A DNA stretch of 50,863 nt from an uncultured Candidatus Saccharibacteria bacterium (GTDB lineage: Bacteria > Patescibacteriota > Saccharimonadia > Saccharimonadales > Saccharimonadaceae), in the NCBI GenBank assembly GCA_937906385.1, contig CALCYQ010000006.1, forward strand, positions 1 to 50,863. Direction: 5' to 3'. This document shows positions 26,345-34,701 of the stretch, piece after piece; position 1 is the stretch's first letter, and every line of letters begins with the position of its first letter. The position numbers and the translations under genes were made by a program. Below the pieces are notes generated by a model. The model was not told the DNA's origin, did no database searches, and saw nothing but the letters and a program-made list of their open reading frames with translations.

Positions 26345-27139
26345 ATGGCAAAAATGTATCACGAAGACGGTAGGGTAGAAACCTACCAAAACTCTCGCGT
26401 GGAGCATAATCGCAGCTCCAGTACGAGTCATCGCGACAGTTGGCTTGGCAATTTCCCAAAATCCAGTAATGGGTTCTTTAATCAGGAATATAGAAGCAGC
26501 GAGCGCAAAAAGGCAGCAAGCGGCGAGTTTACTCGCTTCAATTTCAACGTTACCATCGGCGCCGTGCTATTCTACGGATTCTTGATGAACTTCCTCATCT
26601 GCAAGTATATGTCCAGCTTCTTCACGGCCATGAATCCAATCGTACTGGTTATCGGTTATATTATCTGCGTCATCATCGGCGGTCTCATGAGCGCCAAGAG
26701 CGATAATCCGATTATCAGTTTCCTCGGCTATAACCTGGTGGTTTTGCCGGTGGGCGCCGTGCTCAGCGTATGCTTGGCGGGCGTTAATCCCGATTTAATC
26801 ATCCGTGCGGCTACGGTTACAGCTGGCGTTACTGCCGTCATGTTGATTGGCGCCATGGCCTTTCCCGACATTTTCCGCAAAATGGGCAGAATCCTGTTCT
26901 TCTCATTGATTGCGGTCATTGTCGTGGAAATCATCTGCATGATTTTCGGCGTATTTATGCCGACATTCTGGGACTGGCTGGTTGCTATCCTGTTCGCGTT
27001 GTATATCGGCTACGATTGGGCGATTGCTCAAGAATATCCTTGTACGTTGGATAACGCCATCGACGCTTGCGTCGGACTTTATCTGAACATTGTCAACCTA
27101 TTCTTGCGCATCCTGTCCATCATGGAGCGCCGCGATTAA
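26345..27139 (+). CDS. Bax inhibitor-1 (BI-1/YccA) family membrane protein
   Basis: Polytopic inner membrane protein of the BI-1/TMBIM superfamily, whose studied members act as calcium leak channels or modulate membrane proteases. A polar N-terminus of about 60 residues is followed by seven helices. The family C-terminus is clear: LFALYIGYDWAIAQEY, then TLDNAIDACVGLYLNIVNL and FLRILSIM. GGAGGTGA lies 6 nt before ATG 26345, which I prefer to the GTG 26336 inside that site. It stands between rpoBC and the SipW/TasA-like genes but has its own promoter and terminator. The role here is unknown. Confidence 0.88.
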   Translation: MAKMYHEDGRVETYQNSRVEHNRSSSTSHRDSWLGNFPKSSNGFFNQEYRSSERKKAASGEFTRFNFNVTIGAVLFYGFLMNFLICKYMSSFFTAMNPIVLVIGYIICVIIGGLMSAKSDNPIISFLGYNLVVLPVGAVLSVCLAGVNPDLIIRAATVTAGVTAVMLIGAMAFPDIFRKMGRILFFSLIAVIVVEIICMIFGVFMPTFWDWLVAILFALYIGYDWAIAQEYPCTLDNAIDACVGLYLNIVNLFLRILSIMERRD

Positions 27140-27156
27140 TTTCGCCACCCACTCAC

Positions 27157-27187
27157 GCCCCGCTATAACCAAAAGCGGGGCATTTTT
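27157..27187 (+). terminator. Terminator after the BI-1 gene
   Basis: GCCCCGC / GCGGGGC stem with an 11-nt loop and five T. Confidence 0.88.
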
Positions 27188-27188
27188 A

Positions 27189-27218
27189 TTGTCAAAAAGC
27201 TGGAGTTTAATATATAAT
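27189..27218 (+). promoter_or_regulatory. Promoter of the SipW-type signal peptidase, leaderless type
   Basis: TTGTCA (27189-27194), 18-nt spacer, TATAAT (27213-27218). The GTG at 27225 is 6 nt downstream. Confidence 0.65.
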
Positions 27219-27224
27219 AAAAAC

Positions 27225-27764
27225 GTGGATAAAAAGCGAGTTATACGGAGGTATTGGGGTATTTTCACTACAATTATTGTGGGAATTGTGCTCGTACTGG
27301 CCGTGTTGCTCGTTATTTTTAGACTTTTTGGCTATGAGATTTACACCGTGATGTCCGGCTCGATGGAACCGACTTATCATGTTGGCTCGCTGATTTATGT
27401 CAAGAAAGTTGACGCCGGCACGCTCGAGAAAGGCGACGTCGTCACCTTCATGGCCGACGAAGATACAGTTGTTACACACCGCATCGATGAAGTCGTAACT
27501 GAAACCAGTGAAGACGGCACCGAGACACTCAAATTCCGCACCAAAGGTGATGCCAACGACACCGCCGACGGCAAGCTTGTGCATTACAAAAATGTGCTCG
27601 GCAGGCCAGATTTTTCTATTCCGCTACTTGGTTATTTGGCATTTTATATTCAACGGCCACCAGGGATTTATATCGCGCTCGTAGTGGGCACGCTACTACT
27701 CGCGGCCGTGTTCCTGCCGATGTTTACGAAAAAGAAGGAGGGTACGCGCGACAAAAAGAAGTAA
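27225..27764 (+). CDS. Signal peptidase I, SipW / archaeal-ER type
   Basis: Membrane peptidase that removes signal peptides. 179 residues: one N-terminal helix (11-35), catalytic Ser46 in VMSGSMEP, catalytic His85 in VVTHRIDEV (in place of the lysine of ordinary bacterial signal peptidases, which marks the S26B/SipW class), the later motif TKGDANDTADG, and a C-terminal membrane helix with a basic end. GTG start fixed by the -10 box 6 nt upstream. It lies directly before three genes with SipW/TasA-type signal peptides, which are almost certainly its substrates, as in the tapA-sipW-tasA operon of Bacillus. Confidence 0.93.
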   Translation: MDKKRVIRRYWGIFTTIIVGIVLVLAVLLVIFRLFGYEIYTVMSGSMEPTYHVGSLIYVKKVDAGTLEKGDVVTFMADEDTVVTHRIDEVVTETSEDGTETLKFRTKGDANDTADGKLVHYKNVLGRPDFSIPLLGYLAFYIQRPPGIYIALVVGTLLLAAVFLPMFTKKKEGTRDKKK

Positions 27765-27827
27765 TATTTCCCTCTAATATTTAAAGATTTTTCAAAGAAC
27801 GTACATTAATAGGGAGAAAGGAGGAAG

Positions 27828-28535
27828 ATGAAAGGTAAAATCCTTGTCTTGTCCTTGGCGGTTCTCGCGCTCTCCATAGCTGGTTCAGCGACAACCCTGT
27901 CGTATTTCACCGATTCGGACTCGTCCACGGCGTCATTTACGGTAGGGAAAGTCAAAATTCGCACTATTACGACATCGATTCCGCGCAGTGAAACATTAGC
28001 GGACGGTTCTAGCCTGGTTCATACTGACGCTGAGTTAATAAGCAATTCATTGGGGTACCAAGAATACTTATCTGAAAAATGCGTCAATTTACTGCCAGAC
28101 GAAAGTGGCGTCGCTAAATGCGCACGTTACATATTTGTCCAGAACACTGGAACGGTGCCGGCTTATGTCAGAGTGAAAATCCAGATACCAATCAGTCCAT
28201 TCTATGCAGGCATGCATGTGGAGCTAGGCGGCTTGAAAGCATACCAAACAGCGGAAAGAGCTGGCGTGGCATGCATATCTGGAGGCGATTATTGCTATGA
28301 ATACACTGCGACGAGCCCTACGCCGCTTGGCGCAGGAGAAATGCTCAGTAGTCCGTTCATGCAAGCAATGACATATGAGAATAGCGGAGCAGCTCAGGCG
28401 ACTGCCGACGACAGCGGATCAGAGGGTAGCTCGGTTGGCGTCGATTTGAGCGATACTGGCATTCGAGTTTATGCGCAAGCAATCCAAGCACAAGGCTTCT
28501 CATCTGCCGAAGAAGCATTTAGTAATTTTAAGTAG
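27828..28535 (+). CDS. Exported protein with SipW/TasA-type signal peptide, copy 1
   Basis: 235 residues. The signal peptide MKGKILVLSLAVLALSI ends in the SipW-type motif TTLSYFTDSDSS, followed by ASFTVGKVKI, the start of the TasA/camelysin-like beta fold. The rest is beta-rich with two cysteine pairs (KCVNLL with AKCARY; VACISGG with YCYEY) that may form disulfides. It ends YAQAIQAQGFSSAEEAF, like copy 2. In Bacillus, TasA-family proteins cleaved by SipW assemble into extracellular fibres. AGGAGG precedes the ATG. The gene is 63 nt after sipW and probably co-transcribed. Confidence 0.85.
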   Translation: MKGKILVLSLAVLALSIAGSATTLSYFTDSDSSTASFTVGKVKIRTITTSIPRSETLADGSSLVHTDAELISNSLGYQEYLSEKCVNLLPDESGVAKCARYIFVQNTGTVPAYVRVKIQIPISPFYAGMHVELGGLKAYQTAERAGVACISGGDYCYEYTATSPTPLGAGEMLSSPFMQAMTYENSGAAQATADDSGSEGSSVGVDLSDTGIRVYAQAIQAQGFSSAEEAFSNFK

Positions 28536-28569
28536 AAAATAATACAAAATTAAGGAAATGGAGTTAAAA

Positions 28570-29460
28570 ATGAAAAAGAAAATTTTAGCATTATCACTCG
28601 CACTCGGCGTGTTGGCGCTAATCTTGAGTGCCGGTACGATGGCATATTTCACCGATACGACCGATAAAATCACAAATACATTTACCATCGGCAATGTCGA
28701 CATCGAATTATACGAGTCGCAACTACACCGCGTGAATGCCAACGTTTCGGCGAATCTTGAAGACGGTGCCGCCATTGCTTCTAGCGAAAACGAGCATGTT
28801 TGTTTGAACGGCAACATCTATTGTACGCCAGGCATCGCCGTGTCGACCGATTTGTCTGACGTCTCAGCTTGGCAGAACAACCACGTCCGCGCACAAAACG
28901 TAGCGGGTGTTACTGGTGCTGGCCAACGGGGCGTATTTAGCGATACGCAAATCATTAGCGACAGCACTGCCGCTACTGGTTATGCCGCATACACTGCTGA
29001 CGAATATCGTAATCTTGTCCCTGGCAAAAATGTCAGAAAGTTCGTTTATGTTAAGAACGCCGGCAATAGCGCCGCCTATGTCCGCATTCGCGTAACCGTG
29101 CCAGTCGCTTACAAAGATATCATCGAAATTCGTATTCCACATACCCCACAAGAAGAAACTACTCCAAGTGGCAACACTTACATGAACGGCGAAGATGCAA
29201 CCGGTAAGTACTTTACCCAAACTACTACGACCGCTGATAATGGCGACGTAGTTTATACATTCACCGCAACCAAGCCACTCAAGGCTGACGAAATGACTTA
29301 CTGGAGCCCAATTACGACCGTAAGCGTAAAGAAAACCGTCACCCAGGCTCAATTAGAAGACGCCGACATCGATAAGTTTACCGTTGATGTTCAGGCTGAC
29401 GCCATCCAGGCTGAAGGCTTTACTGACGCCGCTGCCGCATTTGCTGCATTTGGCAACTAA
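28570..29460 (+). CDS. Exported protein with SipW/TasA-type signal peptide, copy 2
   Basis: 297 residues, the largest of the three. The signal peptide MKKKILALSLALGVLALIL is followed by the diagnostic MAYFTDTTDKITNTFTIGN. The fold is TasA-like, with an inserted segment around two cysteines (HVCLNGNIYC) and the strand motif FVYVKNAGNSAAYVRIRVTV. It ends VQADAIQAEGFTDAAAAFA, a close match to copy 1, so the two are paralogues. Start at ATG 28570 with GGAG 7 nt upstream, rather than the in-frame ATG 28558 that contains this site. Likely the main fibre subunit, by analogy only. Confidence 0.87.
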   Translation: MKKKILALSLALGVLALILSAGTMAYFTDTTDKITNTFTIGNVDIELYESQLHRVNANVSANLEDGAAIASSENEHVCLNGNIYCTPGIAVSTDLSDVSAWQNNHVRAQNVAGVTGAGQRGVFSDTQIISDSTAATGYAAYTADEYRNLVPGKNVRKFVYVKNAGNSAAYVRIRVTVPVAYKDIIEIRIPHTPQEETTPSGNTYMNGEDATGKYFTQTTTTADNGDVVYTFTATKPLKADEMTYWSPITTVSVKKTVTQAQLEDADIDKFTVDVQADAIQAEGFTDAAAAFAAFGN

Positions 29461-29477
29461 TCATTAGGAATTAAACT

Positions 29478-30050
29478 ATGAAGAAGCAGAAGATTCTCGC
29501 CTTATCAATCATCGTCATTATGGTGGCGCTGGTTGTTGGTGGGACTTCTGCCTACTTCGCCTATTCTGACAAGGCGCACAACGTCATCACGACGAGCGGT
29601 GTCGCCATTGAACTTATCGAAGATACGGATGAGGTTGGCATCGACGGTCGTCCGGTTCCATTCACGAATATCGAAGGCGCCATGCCGGGCGATAAAATTA
29701 GTAAAATTCCGAAAATTAAGAACATCGACGAAAGCGACGTCTATGTCCGCATGAAAGTGGTGGCGAGCGTGCGTCGCGCGGACGGGGAAACCGACGAAAT
29801 TCCGCTTGACACATTTAGACTCGATTTGAGTCGCAGCTGGAGCTTCGGCGATAATAATTATTACTATTACATGCGCCCACTTGCTGCCGGCGAAACTACC
29901 ACCCAACTATTTACGACCGTTACGATTCCAGAAGATCTTGCAGATCGTTATCAGGGTGCAACTTATATGATTACGGTCCAGGGTGAAGCCGTCCAGACCG
30001 CAAACAACGGCACTAATGTATTTGAGGCTCAAGGTTGGCCTGAAGGGTAA
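29478..30050 (+). CDS. Exported protein with SipW/TasA-type signal peptide, copy 3
   Basis: 190 residues. The signal peptide starts MKKQKILALSIIVIMVALV and ends TSAYFAYSDKAHNVITTSGV, a SipW-type site lacking the usual TD. The mature part carries EGAMPGDKISKIPKIKN and VYVRMKVVASV, the same beta-strand pattern as its neighbours, and ends ITVQGEAVQTAN. It has no cysteine. The AMPGD motif is shared with the next gene, so copy 3 may pair with the anchor. AGGAA is 9 nt before the ATG. The next gene begins 4 nt after the stop, so the two are probably translated together. Confidence 0.85.
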   Translation: MKKQKILALSIIVIMVALVVGGTSAYFAYSDKAHNVITTSGVAIELIEDTDEVGIDGRPVPFTNIEGAMPGDKISKIPKIKNIDESDVYVRMKVVASVRRADGETDEIPLDTFRLDLSRSWSFGDNNYYYYMRPLAAGETTTQLFTTVTIPEDLADRYQGATYMITVQGEAVQTANNGTNVFEAQGWPEG

Positions 30051-30053
30051 AAG

Positions 30054-30761
30054 ATGAAGAAAATCGCGCAAATTACCGTAATTTTACTCCTCAGTCTAAT
30101 TTTGACGACACCAGCCAGCGCACTGCGCTCGGCGGTGTATTTCCTGGGACAGGCAGATAGTTTTGTTTTCCATCCGGGCAGTGATTGGTCGGATACGGAC
30201 TTGTTTGATGGTTTCAAAGACGCCATGCCGGGCGACACGCTGACCGAAACGGTCGACGTGCGCAATGTTGCTAGCGACTGCGATACGGTAAAAATTTATC
30301 TCAAAGCCGAAACGCCAGAAGTGACTGAAGGTGAAACTGTGAGCTCTATGGCGGATTTTCTCGCGCAGCTCAGCATGAAAGTCACGCAAGACGGCAGCAT
30401 AATCTATGAAGCCTCTCCGGATCAACTCGATGGCCTCGCCGAATATGTGCAACTTGGCGAATACGCCGCCGGCGAATCGACAACGCTTAATATTGAATTA
30501 TCCGTGCCAACTTCGCTCGGCAGTGAATATATGCATCGCTCTGGCGCGGTCGACTGGACCTTCATGGCCGAATGTTATGTTGACGGCGAAATTGTCGAGC
30601 CAGATAACCCGGACAGCCCACTACCACCACCGAATCCGAATCCGAACGGCCCGCAAACTTTCGACTACATCGTGCAGTATTTCGGCCTATTCCTAGCCTC
30701 AGCGCTTGGGCTTATTATCGCCATCGCGCTCATTCGCAAATATCAGCAAGAAGAAGCATAA
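30054..30761 (+). CDS. Wall-anchored partner of the TasA-like proteins (PQTFD sorting signal)
   Basis: 235 residues. It has an ordinary signal peptide (MKKIAQITVILLLSLILTT, cleavage after PASA), not a SipW-type one. The mature part has DAMPGDTLTETVDVRN, as in copy 3. A proline/asparagine linker (PPPNPNPN) then leads to GPQTFD at residues 199-204, a hydrophobic helix (FGLFLASALGLIIAIAL) and a positive tail (IRKYQQEEA): the layout of a sortase sorting signal. The motif shares PQTxD with the protein at 47236-48555. I infer that it fixes the fibre to the cell wall through the class B sortase at 11066. Confidence 0.82.
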   Translation: MKKIAQITVILLLSLILTTPASALRSAVYFLGQADSFVFHPGSDWSDTDLFDGFKDAMPGDTLTETVDVRNVASDCDTVKIYLKAETPEVTEGETVSSMADFLAQLSMKVTQDGSIIYEASPDQLDGLAEYVQLGEYAAGESTTLNIELSVPTSLGSEYMHRSGAVDWTFMAECYVDGEIVEPDNPDSPLPPPNPNPNGPQTFDYIVQYFGLFLASALGLIIAIALIRKYQQEEA

Positions 30762-30790
30762 AAAAGCACCCGCCGGAGCGGGTGTTTTTT
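30761..30790. terminator. Bidirectional terminator closing the SipW/TasA-like operon
   Basis: CACCCGC / GCGGGTG stem with A run left and T run right; it also serves the convergent gene at 30802. Confidence 0.9.
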
Positions 30791-30801
30791 GTTCTCATGA
30801 C

Positions 30802-31518
30802 TCATCCCCAAACGTAGCGGTTCAGGCCGTAATAGTCGTCAAAGACTTGCTCGACCTGATCCCAGGACTGTTGCGAATCGCCGTACGTCAACTGTTTGCT
30901 GTAGTCGTGGATAGTTCCGTCGCCCAGCAACACGGTCGGCACCGGATAATTTTCCAGGTATTCGTCGGTCGCGTTGGCGATGCGGTAGAAAGTGGTGTTC
31001 AGAGCGTAAACTTTGTCATCTTGGCGATAAAAGCCGTAGTCTTGGTTGATAACCGCCTCATCGACATTCATCGCGATGAAGCAACTTTTCTCTGGCGACC
31101 AGAAGTATAGGTCGCTTCCTACCATGTAGAACGCGTAATAGTAGCCGTTTTGGTAGTGATGACAGATAATGTTGCTCGCGTCGATGACGATATTGTTGCC
31201 GACGAAATGGCAGATACGGTTGCCGATTTGCGCGTAGATATGGCCGTAGAGATCTTTGAACAGATAGTCGTTCTCGCTAGTCTTGCATTTCCACTTACGA
31301 ATCAATACATTGTCGCGATAGAATGCGACGCCGTCTTTTTCGATGACATAGACGCCATTTGCGGCAATCAGCTGGTAATAATACTCGTCGACTTGCTCGT
31401 TGTTGGTCGCGATGACCGGAGTTTGTGAGTCGCAGCCACCTTCGCAGGCGTTTGCAGAAATGGGCTGAACAGAGAAGATTAGGGCTAAAATCAGGACAAT
31501 CAGGATAGTTTTCTTCAT
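30802..31518 (-). CDS. Secreted protein of unknown function
   Basis: 238 residues with a clear signal peptide (MKKTILIVLILALIFSV, cleavage after ISANA). The mature protein starts with CEGGC and is rich in Tyr, Asp and Asn. It shows repeated short strand units (GVYVIEKDGVAFYRDN, GHIYAQIGNRICHFV, YGFYRQDDKVYAL) like blades of a small propeller. No family recognised. Because the cysteine lies right after the cleavage site, a lipoprotein was considered, but ANAC is a poor lipobox. GGAGGTG lies 7 nt before the second ATG (31518), so I prefer that to the first at 31521. It converges on the SipW/TasA-like operon. Confidence 0.8.
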   Translation of the reverse strand: MKKTILIVLILALIFSVQPISANACEGGCDSQTPVIATNNEQVDEYYYQLIAANGVYVIEKDGVAFYRDNVLIRKWKCKTSENDYLFKDLYGHIYAQIGNRICHFVGNNIVIDASNIICHHYQNGYYYAFYMVGSDLYFWSPEKSCFIAMNVDEAVINQDYGFYRQDDKVYALNTTFYRIANATDEYLENYPVPTVLLGDGTIHDYSKQLTYGDSQQSWDQVEQVFDDYYGLNRYVWG

Positions 31519-31582
31519 CATGACACCTCCAATTGAGAATATAAAAGAGCGTTATGGACTCGTAGAAAGCCTATATGACTCT

Positions 31583-31611
31583 ATTATAGCATAAACGGCT
31601 CAAAAAGTCAA
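31583..31611 (-). promoter_or_regulatory. Promoter of the secreted protein gene, TTGACTTTTT class
   Basis: Minus strand: TTGACT (31606-31611), 17-nt spacer ending ATGC, TATAAT (31583-31588). Leader of about 60 nt with a GGAGGTG site. Confidence 0.8.
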
Positions 31612-31660
31612 GCAAAGTCGCTCAAAATGAGACGCCATAAGTGGTATAATAGATAACAGT

Positions 31661-32824
31661 ATGGAGGATTTTGATTATTTGCGCGAGGGGAATGTATATC
31701 TCGACTCGGCGTGCCAATCGCTACGCCCGCGCCCAGTTATTGACGCTATTAACCGTTATTACACCGAGCATAATTCTTGTGGCGAGCGCGTAAAATACTC
31801 TTGGGGTGTCGAAACTGACGAAATCGTCGAGGAAACCCGCAACCTTTTGCTGAAATATCTGAAGCTCAAAAATAAGGATTATTCGGTGTCATTTACGCTG
31901 AACACGACCTACGGCATCAACTTACTACTCAGCCAGTTTAAGTTGGGCTTATTTAAGAAAGTCATGACCTCCGACATTGAGCACAATTCGCCATTCCTTT
32001 CCACGATGACTTTCGCGAAAAAGCACAAAATTAAGCGCGAAATCATGGAACGCGAGGAAGATGGTTCGATTGATATTGATGCTTACGATTTTACAAAAGC
32101 GCTAGTCGTCGTAAATAGTGTCTCAAATATTGACGGTCGCGAACTTTTGAACGTGAAGGATCTTGTCAAAAAAGTTCATAAACAAGGCGGCGTAATTATC
32201 ATTGATGCTGCGCAAGGTCTCGCGCATAATTCTGAGCGCCTCGAAAAGACCGAAGCTGACGCGATTTGTAGCTCTGCGCACAAAATGTATGGCGCTTCGC
32301 TCGGCATTATGATTGTCCGTCGCGACCTATTTAAGAAAATAGATACCACCTTCATCGGTGGCGGCATGGTTGATGACGTCGATAAGGATAGCTTCAAGCT
32401 TTCTGCCGAGTCTGCCAATCATGCCTACACGAAGTTTGAATCCGGCCTCCAGGCCTGGGGCGAAATCTGCGCACTCAACGCTGCGATTAAATGGCTGAAC
32501 AAAGTGCCAAAATCCGCCAAGAAAGCCATGCGTGAGCATGAAGAACGCCTATTTGAATATCTCGAAAATAATCCAAAAATTCATCTGATTAACAAGGCGC
32601 CGAGCCCAACTATTTCCTTCTATATCGAAGGGCTTGATTCGCATTTGGCCGGCTCCGCACTTTCGATTGCGGGCATCATGGCGCGCACGGGCTATTTCTG
32701 CGTGCATTACTATCTCGATCATAAAATGCATTATCCGCCACTCATTCGTTTCTCGCTCGGCTACCATATCCGCGAGTCTGATATTGATAAAACCATCGAG
32801 ACGCTCGAAAGGATGACGAAGTAA
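31661..32824 (+). CDS. Cysteine desulfurase-like aminotransferase class V (SufS/NifS family)
   Basis: PLP enzyme of 387 residues, expected to take sulfur from cysteine as a persulfide for Fe-S clusters or tRNA thiolation. The PLP lysine is in SSAHKMYGASLG (about residue 210), the cofactor aspartate in VIIIDAAQGLAHN, and the nucleophilic cysteine in TGYFCVHYY near residue 345. It therefore looks active, although the motif differs from the classic RxGxHC. TATAAT (31645-31650) is 10 nt before the ATG, giving a leader of only a few nt. It overlaps the next gene by one base (TAATG), so it is translationally coupled to the DsbA-like protein. No SufU, SufB or SufC is seen in the window. Confidence 0.85.
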   Translation: MEDFDYLREGNVYLDSACQSLRPRPVIDAINRYYTEHNSCGERVKYSWGVETDEIVEETRNLLLKYLKLKNKDYSVSFTLNTTYGINLLLSQFKLGLFKKVMTSDIEHNSPFLSTMTFAKKHKIKREIMEREEDGSIDIDAYDFTKALVVVNSVSNIDGRELLNVKDLVKKVHKQGGVIIIDAAQGLAHNSERLEKTEADAICSSAHKMYGASLGIMIVRRDLFKKIDTTFIGGGMVDDVDKDSFKLSAESANHAYTKFESGLQAWGEICALNAAIKWLNKVPKSAKKAMREHEERLFEYLENNPKIHLINKAPSPTISFYIEGLDSHLAGSALSIAGIMARTGYFCVHYYLDHKMHYPPLIRFSLGYHIRESDIDKTIETLERMTK

Positions 32825-33876
32825 TGGTCTGTATTGCAGCATTTATCATTCTGCTGATTGTCGGCATTTTCGTCGCCTTCATTTCAATTTTTAAGCCAAA
32901 AGTCGGCAAGCGCTACTTAAAAACTCTCAAGAAATCTTGGGGCTGTTTTGGCAAGCGTCTCACTCTGCAAAAATGCGAAACTGGCTTCGGCGACGACGTT
33001 AAAAACACCGTGCTGAGCAAGCTTGTTTTGAAGAATCCAAAACTCGTCAAGCCCGCTTCGGTGGCGATCGAAGTAGCGTCAATTCTAGTCGTCGTGATTA
33101 CGGTTTGGTCGCTCGTAGAGGGCGCTAAAGCCAGCCTCGCACTTTGGACGCTCGGCACTTGCAATGTTCAGCATCCAGATTCTTGCGCGCTCGGCGCAGA
33201 GGTCTGCAGTATTGATGGTAGTGGCGAGCCGTCAAATCCCATCGAATACGTCGGCCAATGGTTTGCTGACTGGGGTGAGATTTTCGGCGCTATTCCAGAT
33301 AAATTCCGCGATTGGAGTGTTTCGAATTTCGATTTTACTGGCATCCGTACTAAAGCCGAGGGCGAGATTGACGCAATCGATATCTTCGATCCGGGCTGCG
33401 TCGTTTGTCAACAATCCTATACCGCACAAAAGAATTCCGGCTTCTTTGATTCGCATAATGTCTTACTTGTGCCATACGCCATTCCGACGGACGACGGTTA
33501 TAAATTCCAAAATTCCGAATTGGCCGTGCGCTATATTCTTGCCACCACAAAATACGAAAGCGACGTCAAAGATGCTGGCTTAAAAATTATCGACCGCATC
33601 TATACCGGCAAAAGCGAAGACCACAAATCATATTTCTCGCTCTATAACGACGAATATTCGAATGAAGAAGCGAAGGAGAAATTGCAAGAATGGCTTAAAG
33701 AATTCGGTTATAGCGACGAGGATATTCAGCAAATCGACGACATTTCGCAAAATGGCGATATTACGGAAATTTTTGACTATCACAATGACTTGGTCAAAAA
33801 TAATATTCACGCAAAAGGTATTCCGACCATGATTTATGATGGTCGCAAACATACCGGAAAGTTCGAGGTAAAATAA
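32824..33876 (+). CDS. Membrane-anchored DsbA/thioredoxin-like protein
   Basis: 350 residues. Two hydrophobic helices near the N-terminus (residues 2-23 and about 83-100) flank a basic cytosolic loop with two cysteines. An outside segment follows with several more cysteines (LGTCNV, PDSCALGAEVC). Then comes a thioredoxin fold with a CVVC redox pair (FDPGCVVCQQSY, about residue 197) and a cis-proline loop (GIPTMIYDG) near the C-terminus, with a helical insertion between. This is the plan of DsbA-type disulfide oxidoreductases. It may oxidise exported proteins, including the cysteine-containing TasA-like proteins nearby. No VKOR or DsbB partner was seen in the window. uppP starts at the last base of its stop. 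Confidence 0.78.
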   Translation: MVCIAAFIILLIVGIFVAFISIFKPKVGKRYLKTLKKSWGCFGKRLTLQKCETGFGDDVKNTVLSKLVLKNPKLVKPASVAIEVASILVVVITVWSLVEGAKASLALWTLGTCNVQHPDSCALGAEVCSIDGSGEPSNPIEYVGQWFADWGEIFGAIPDKFRDWSVSNFDFTGIRTKAEGEIDAIDIFDPGCVVCQQSYTAQKNSGFFDSHNVLLVPYAIPTDDGYKFQNSELAVRYILATTKYESDVKDAGLKIIDRIYTGKSEDHKSYFSLYNDEYSNEEAKEKLQEWLKEFGYSDEDIQQIDDISQNGDITEIFDYHNDLVKNNIHAKGIPTMIYDGRKHTGKFEVK

Positions 33877-34679
33877 TGGAATTCTATCAGAGCTTTTGGC
33901 TTGGTTTAACGCAAGGGTTGACGGAATTTATCCCAGTTTCCAGCTCTGGCCATCTTGAAATTGTCCAAGAAATAATGGGCGGTCGCAGCGCAGATTTTCA
34001 CCTTTTCCTCGAATTTATTAATCTCGGCACTTTGCTGGCGTTGCTGTTCTATTATCGCAAACGCATCGTGCAAATTTGCAAAGATATCTTCGTGAAGCAT
34101 AACTATAAATTACTAATCAATCTTATTATTACGACTATTCCAGCCGTAATCGCGGGTTTGCTTTTGTCTGACCTGATAGAAAGCAACTGGTTCTTCTCGA
34201 ACATGATTACGATTGCGGTCGCGATGGCGGTGATTGGCGTTTTGATGATACTCATCGAAAAAATCCCGAAGATGAAGAAAGTTAAAGATGAAAATCAGCT
34301 CGACAAAAAGCGTGCGCTCTATATTGGCCTGGCGCAATGCTGCGCACTAATTCCGGGCACGTCGCGCTCCGGCTCGACCATGGTGGCCGGCCGCTTAGTC
34401 GGCATGGATAATGAATCTGCTGCGAACTACTCCTTCTTGGCAAGCATCCCAATCATGCTCGGCGTGATGGCGAAGCAGCTGATTTCTGAAAGTTCACGCA
34501 CTTATATCGCGGCGAACTGGGGTATGCTCGCAATTTCTAATCTCGTCGCATTTATTTCTGGTTTAATTGCGATTTATTTCGTGATGAAATTTCTCAAAAA
34601 GAAAGGCAGCTTGCAAGTTTTTGGTTGGTATCGCATTGTCCTTGCGTCAATTGTAATTATCTTCCAATTATTGCTATAA
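33876..34679 (+). CDS. uppP: Undecaprenyl-diphosphatase
   Basis: Removes a phosphate from undecaprenyl diphosphate so that the lipid carrier can be reused for peptidoglycan synthesis. Polytopic membrane protein of 267 residues with both family signatures: GLTEFIPVSSSGHLEI near residue 14-30 and PGTSRSGSTMVAGRL near 160. It overlaps the stop of the preceding gene by one base. Its 3' end contains the probable promoter of metK (TTGC-TATAAT at about 34674). Confidence 0.96.
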   Translation: MEFYQSFWLGLTQGLTEFIPVSSSGHLEIVQEIMGGRSADFHLFLEFINLGTLLALLFYYRKRIVQICKDIFVKHNYKLLINLIITTIPAVIAGLLLSDLIESNWFFSNMITIAVAMAVIGVLMILIEKIPKMKKVKDENQLDKKRALYIGLAQCCALIPGTSRSGSTMVAGRLVGMDNESAANYSFLASIPIMLGVMAKQLISESSRTYIAANWGMLAISNLVAFISGLIAIYFVMKFLKKKGSLQVFGWYRIVLASIVIIFQLLL

Positions 34680-34701
34680 TTAACGAGTATTAACAATTTA
34701 A

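Noticed and set aside
30802..31518. Lipoprotein status of the secreted protein
   Set aside because: The residue after the predicted cleavage is Cys, but ANAC lacks the hydrophobic residue of a lipobox.
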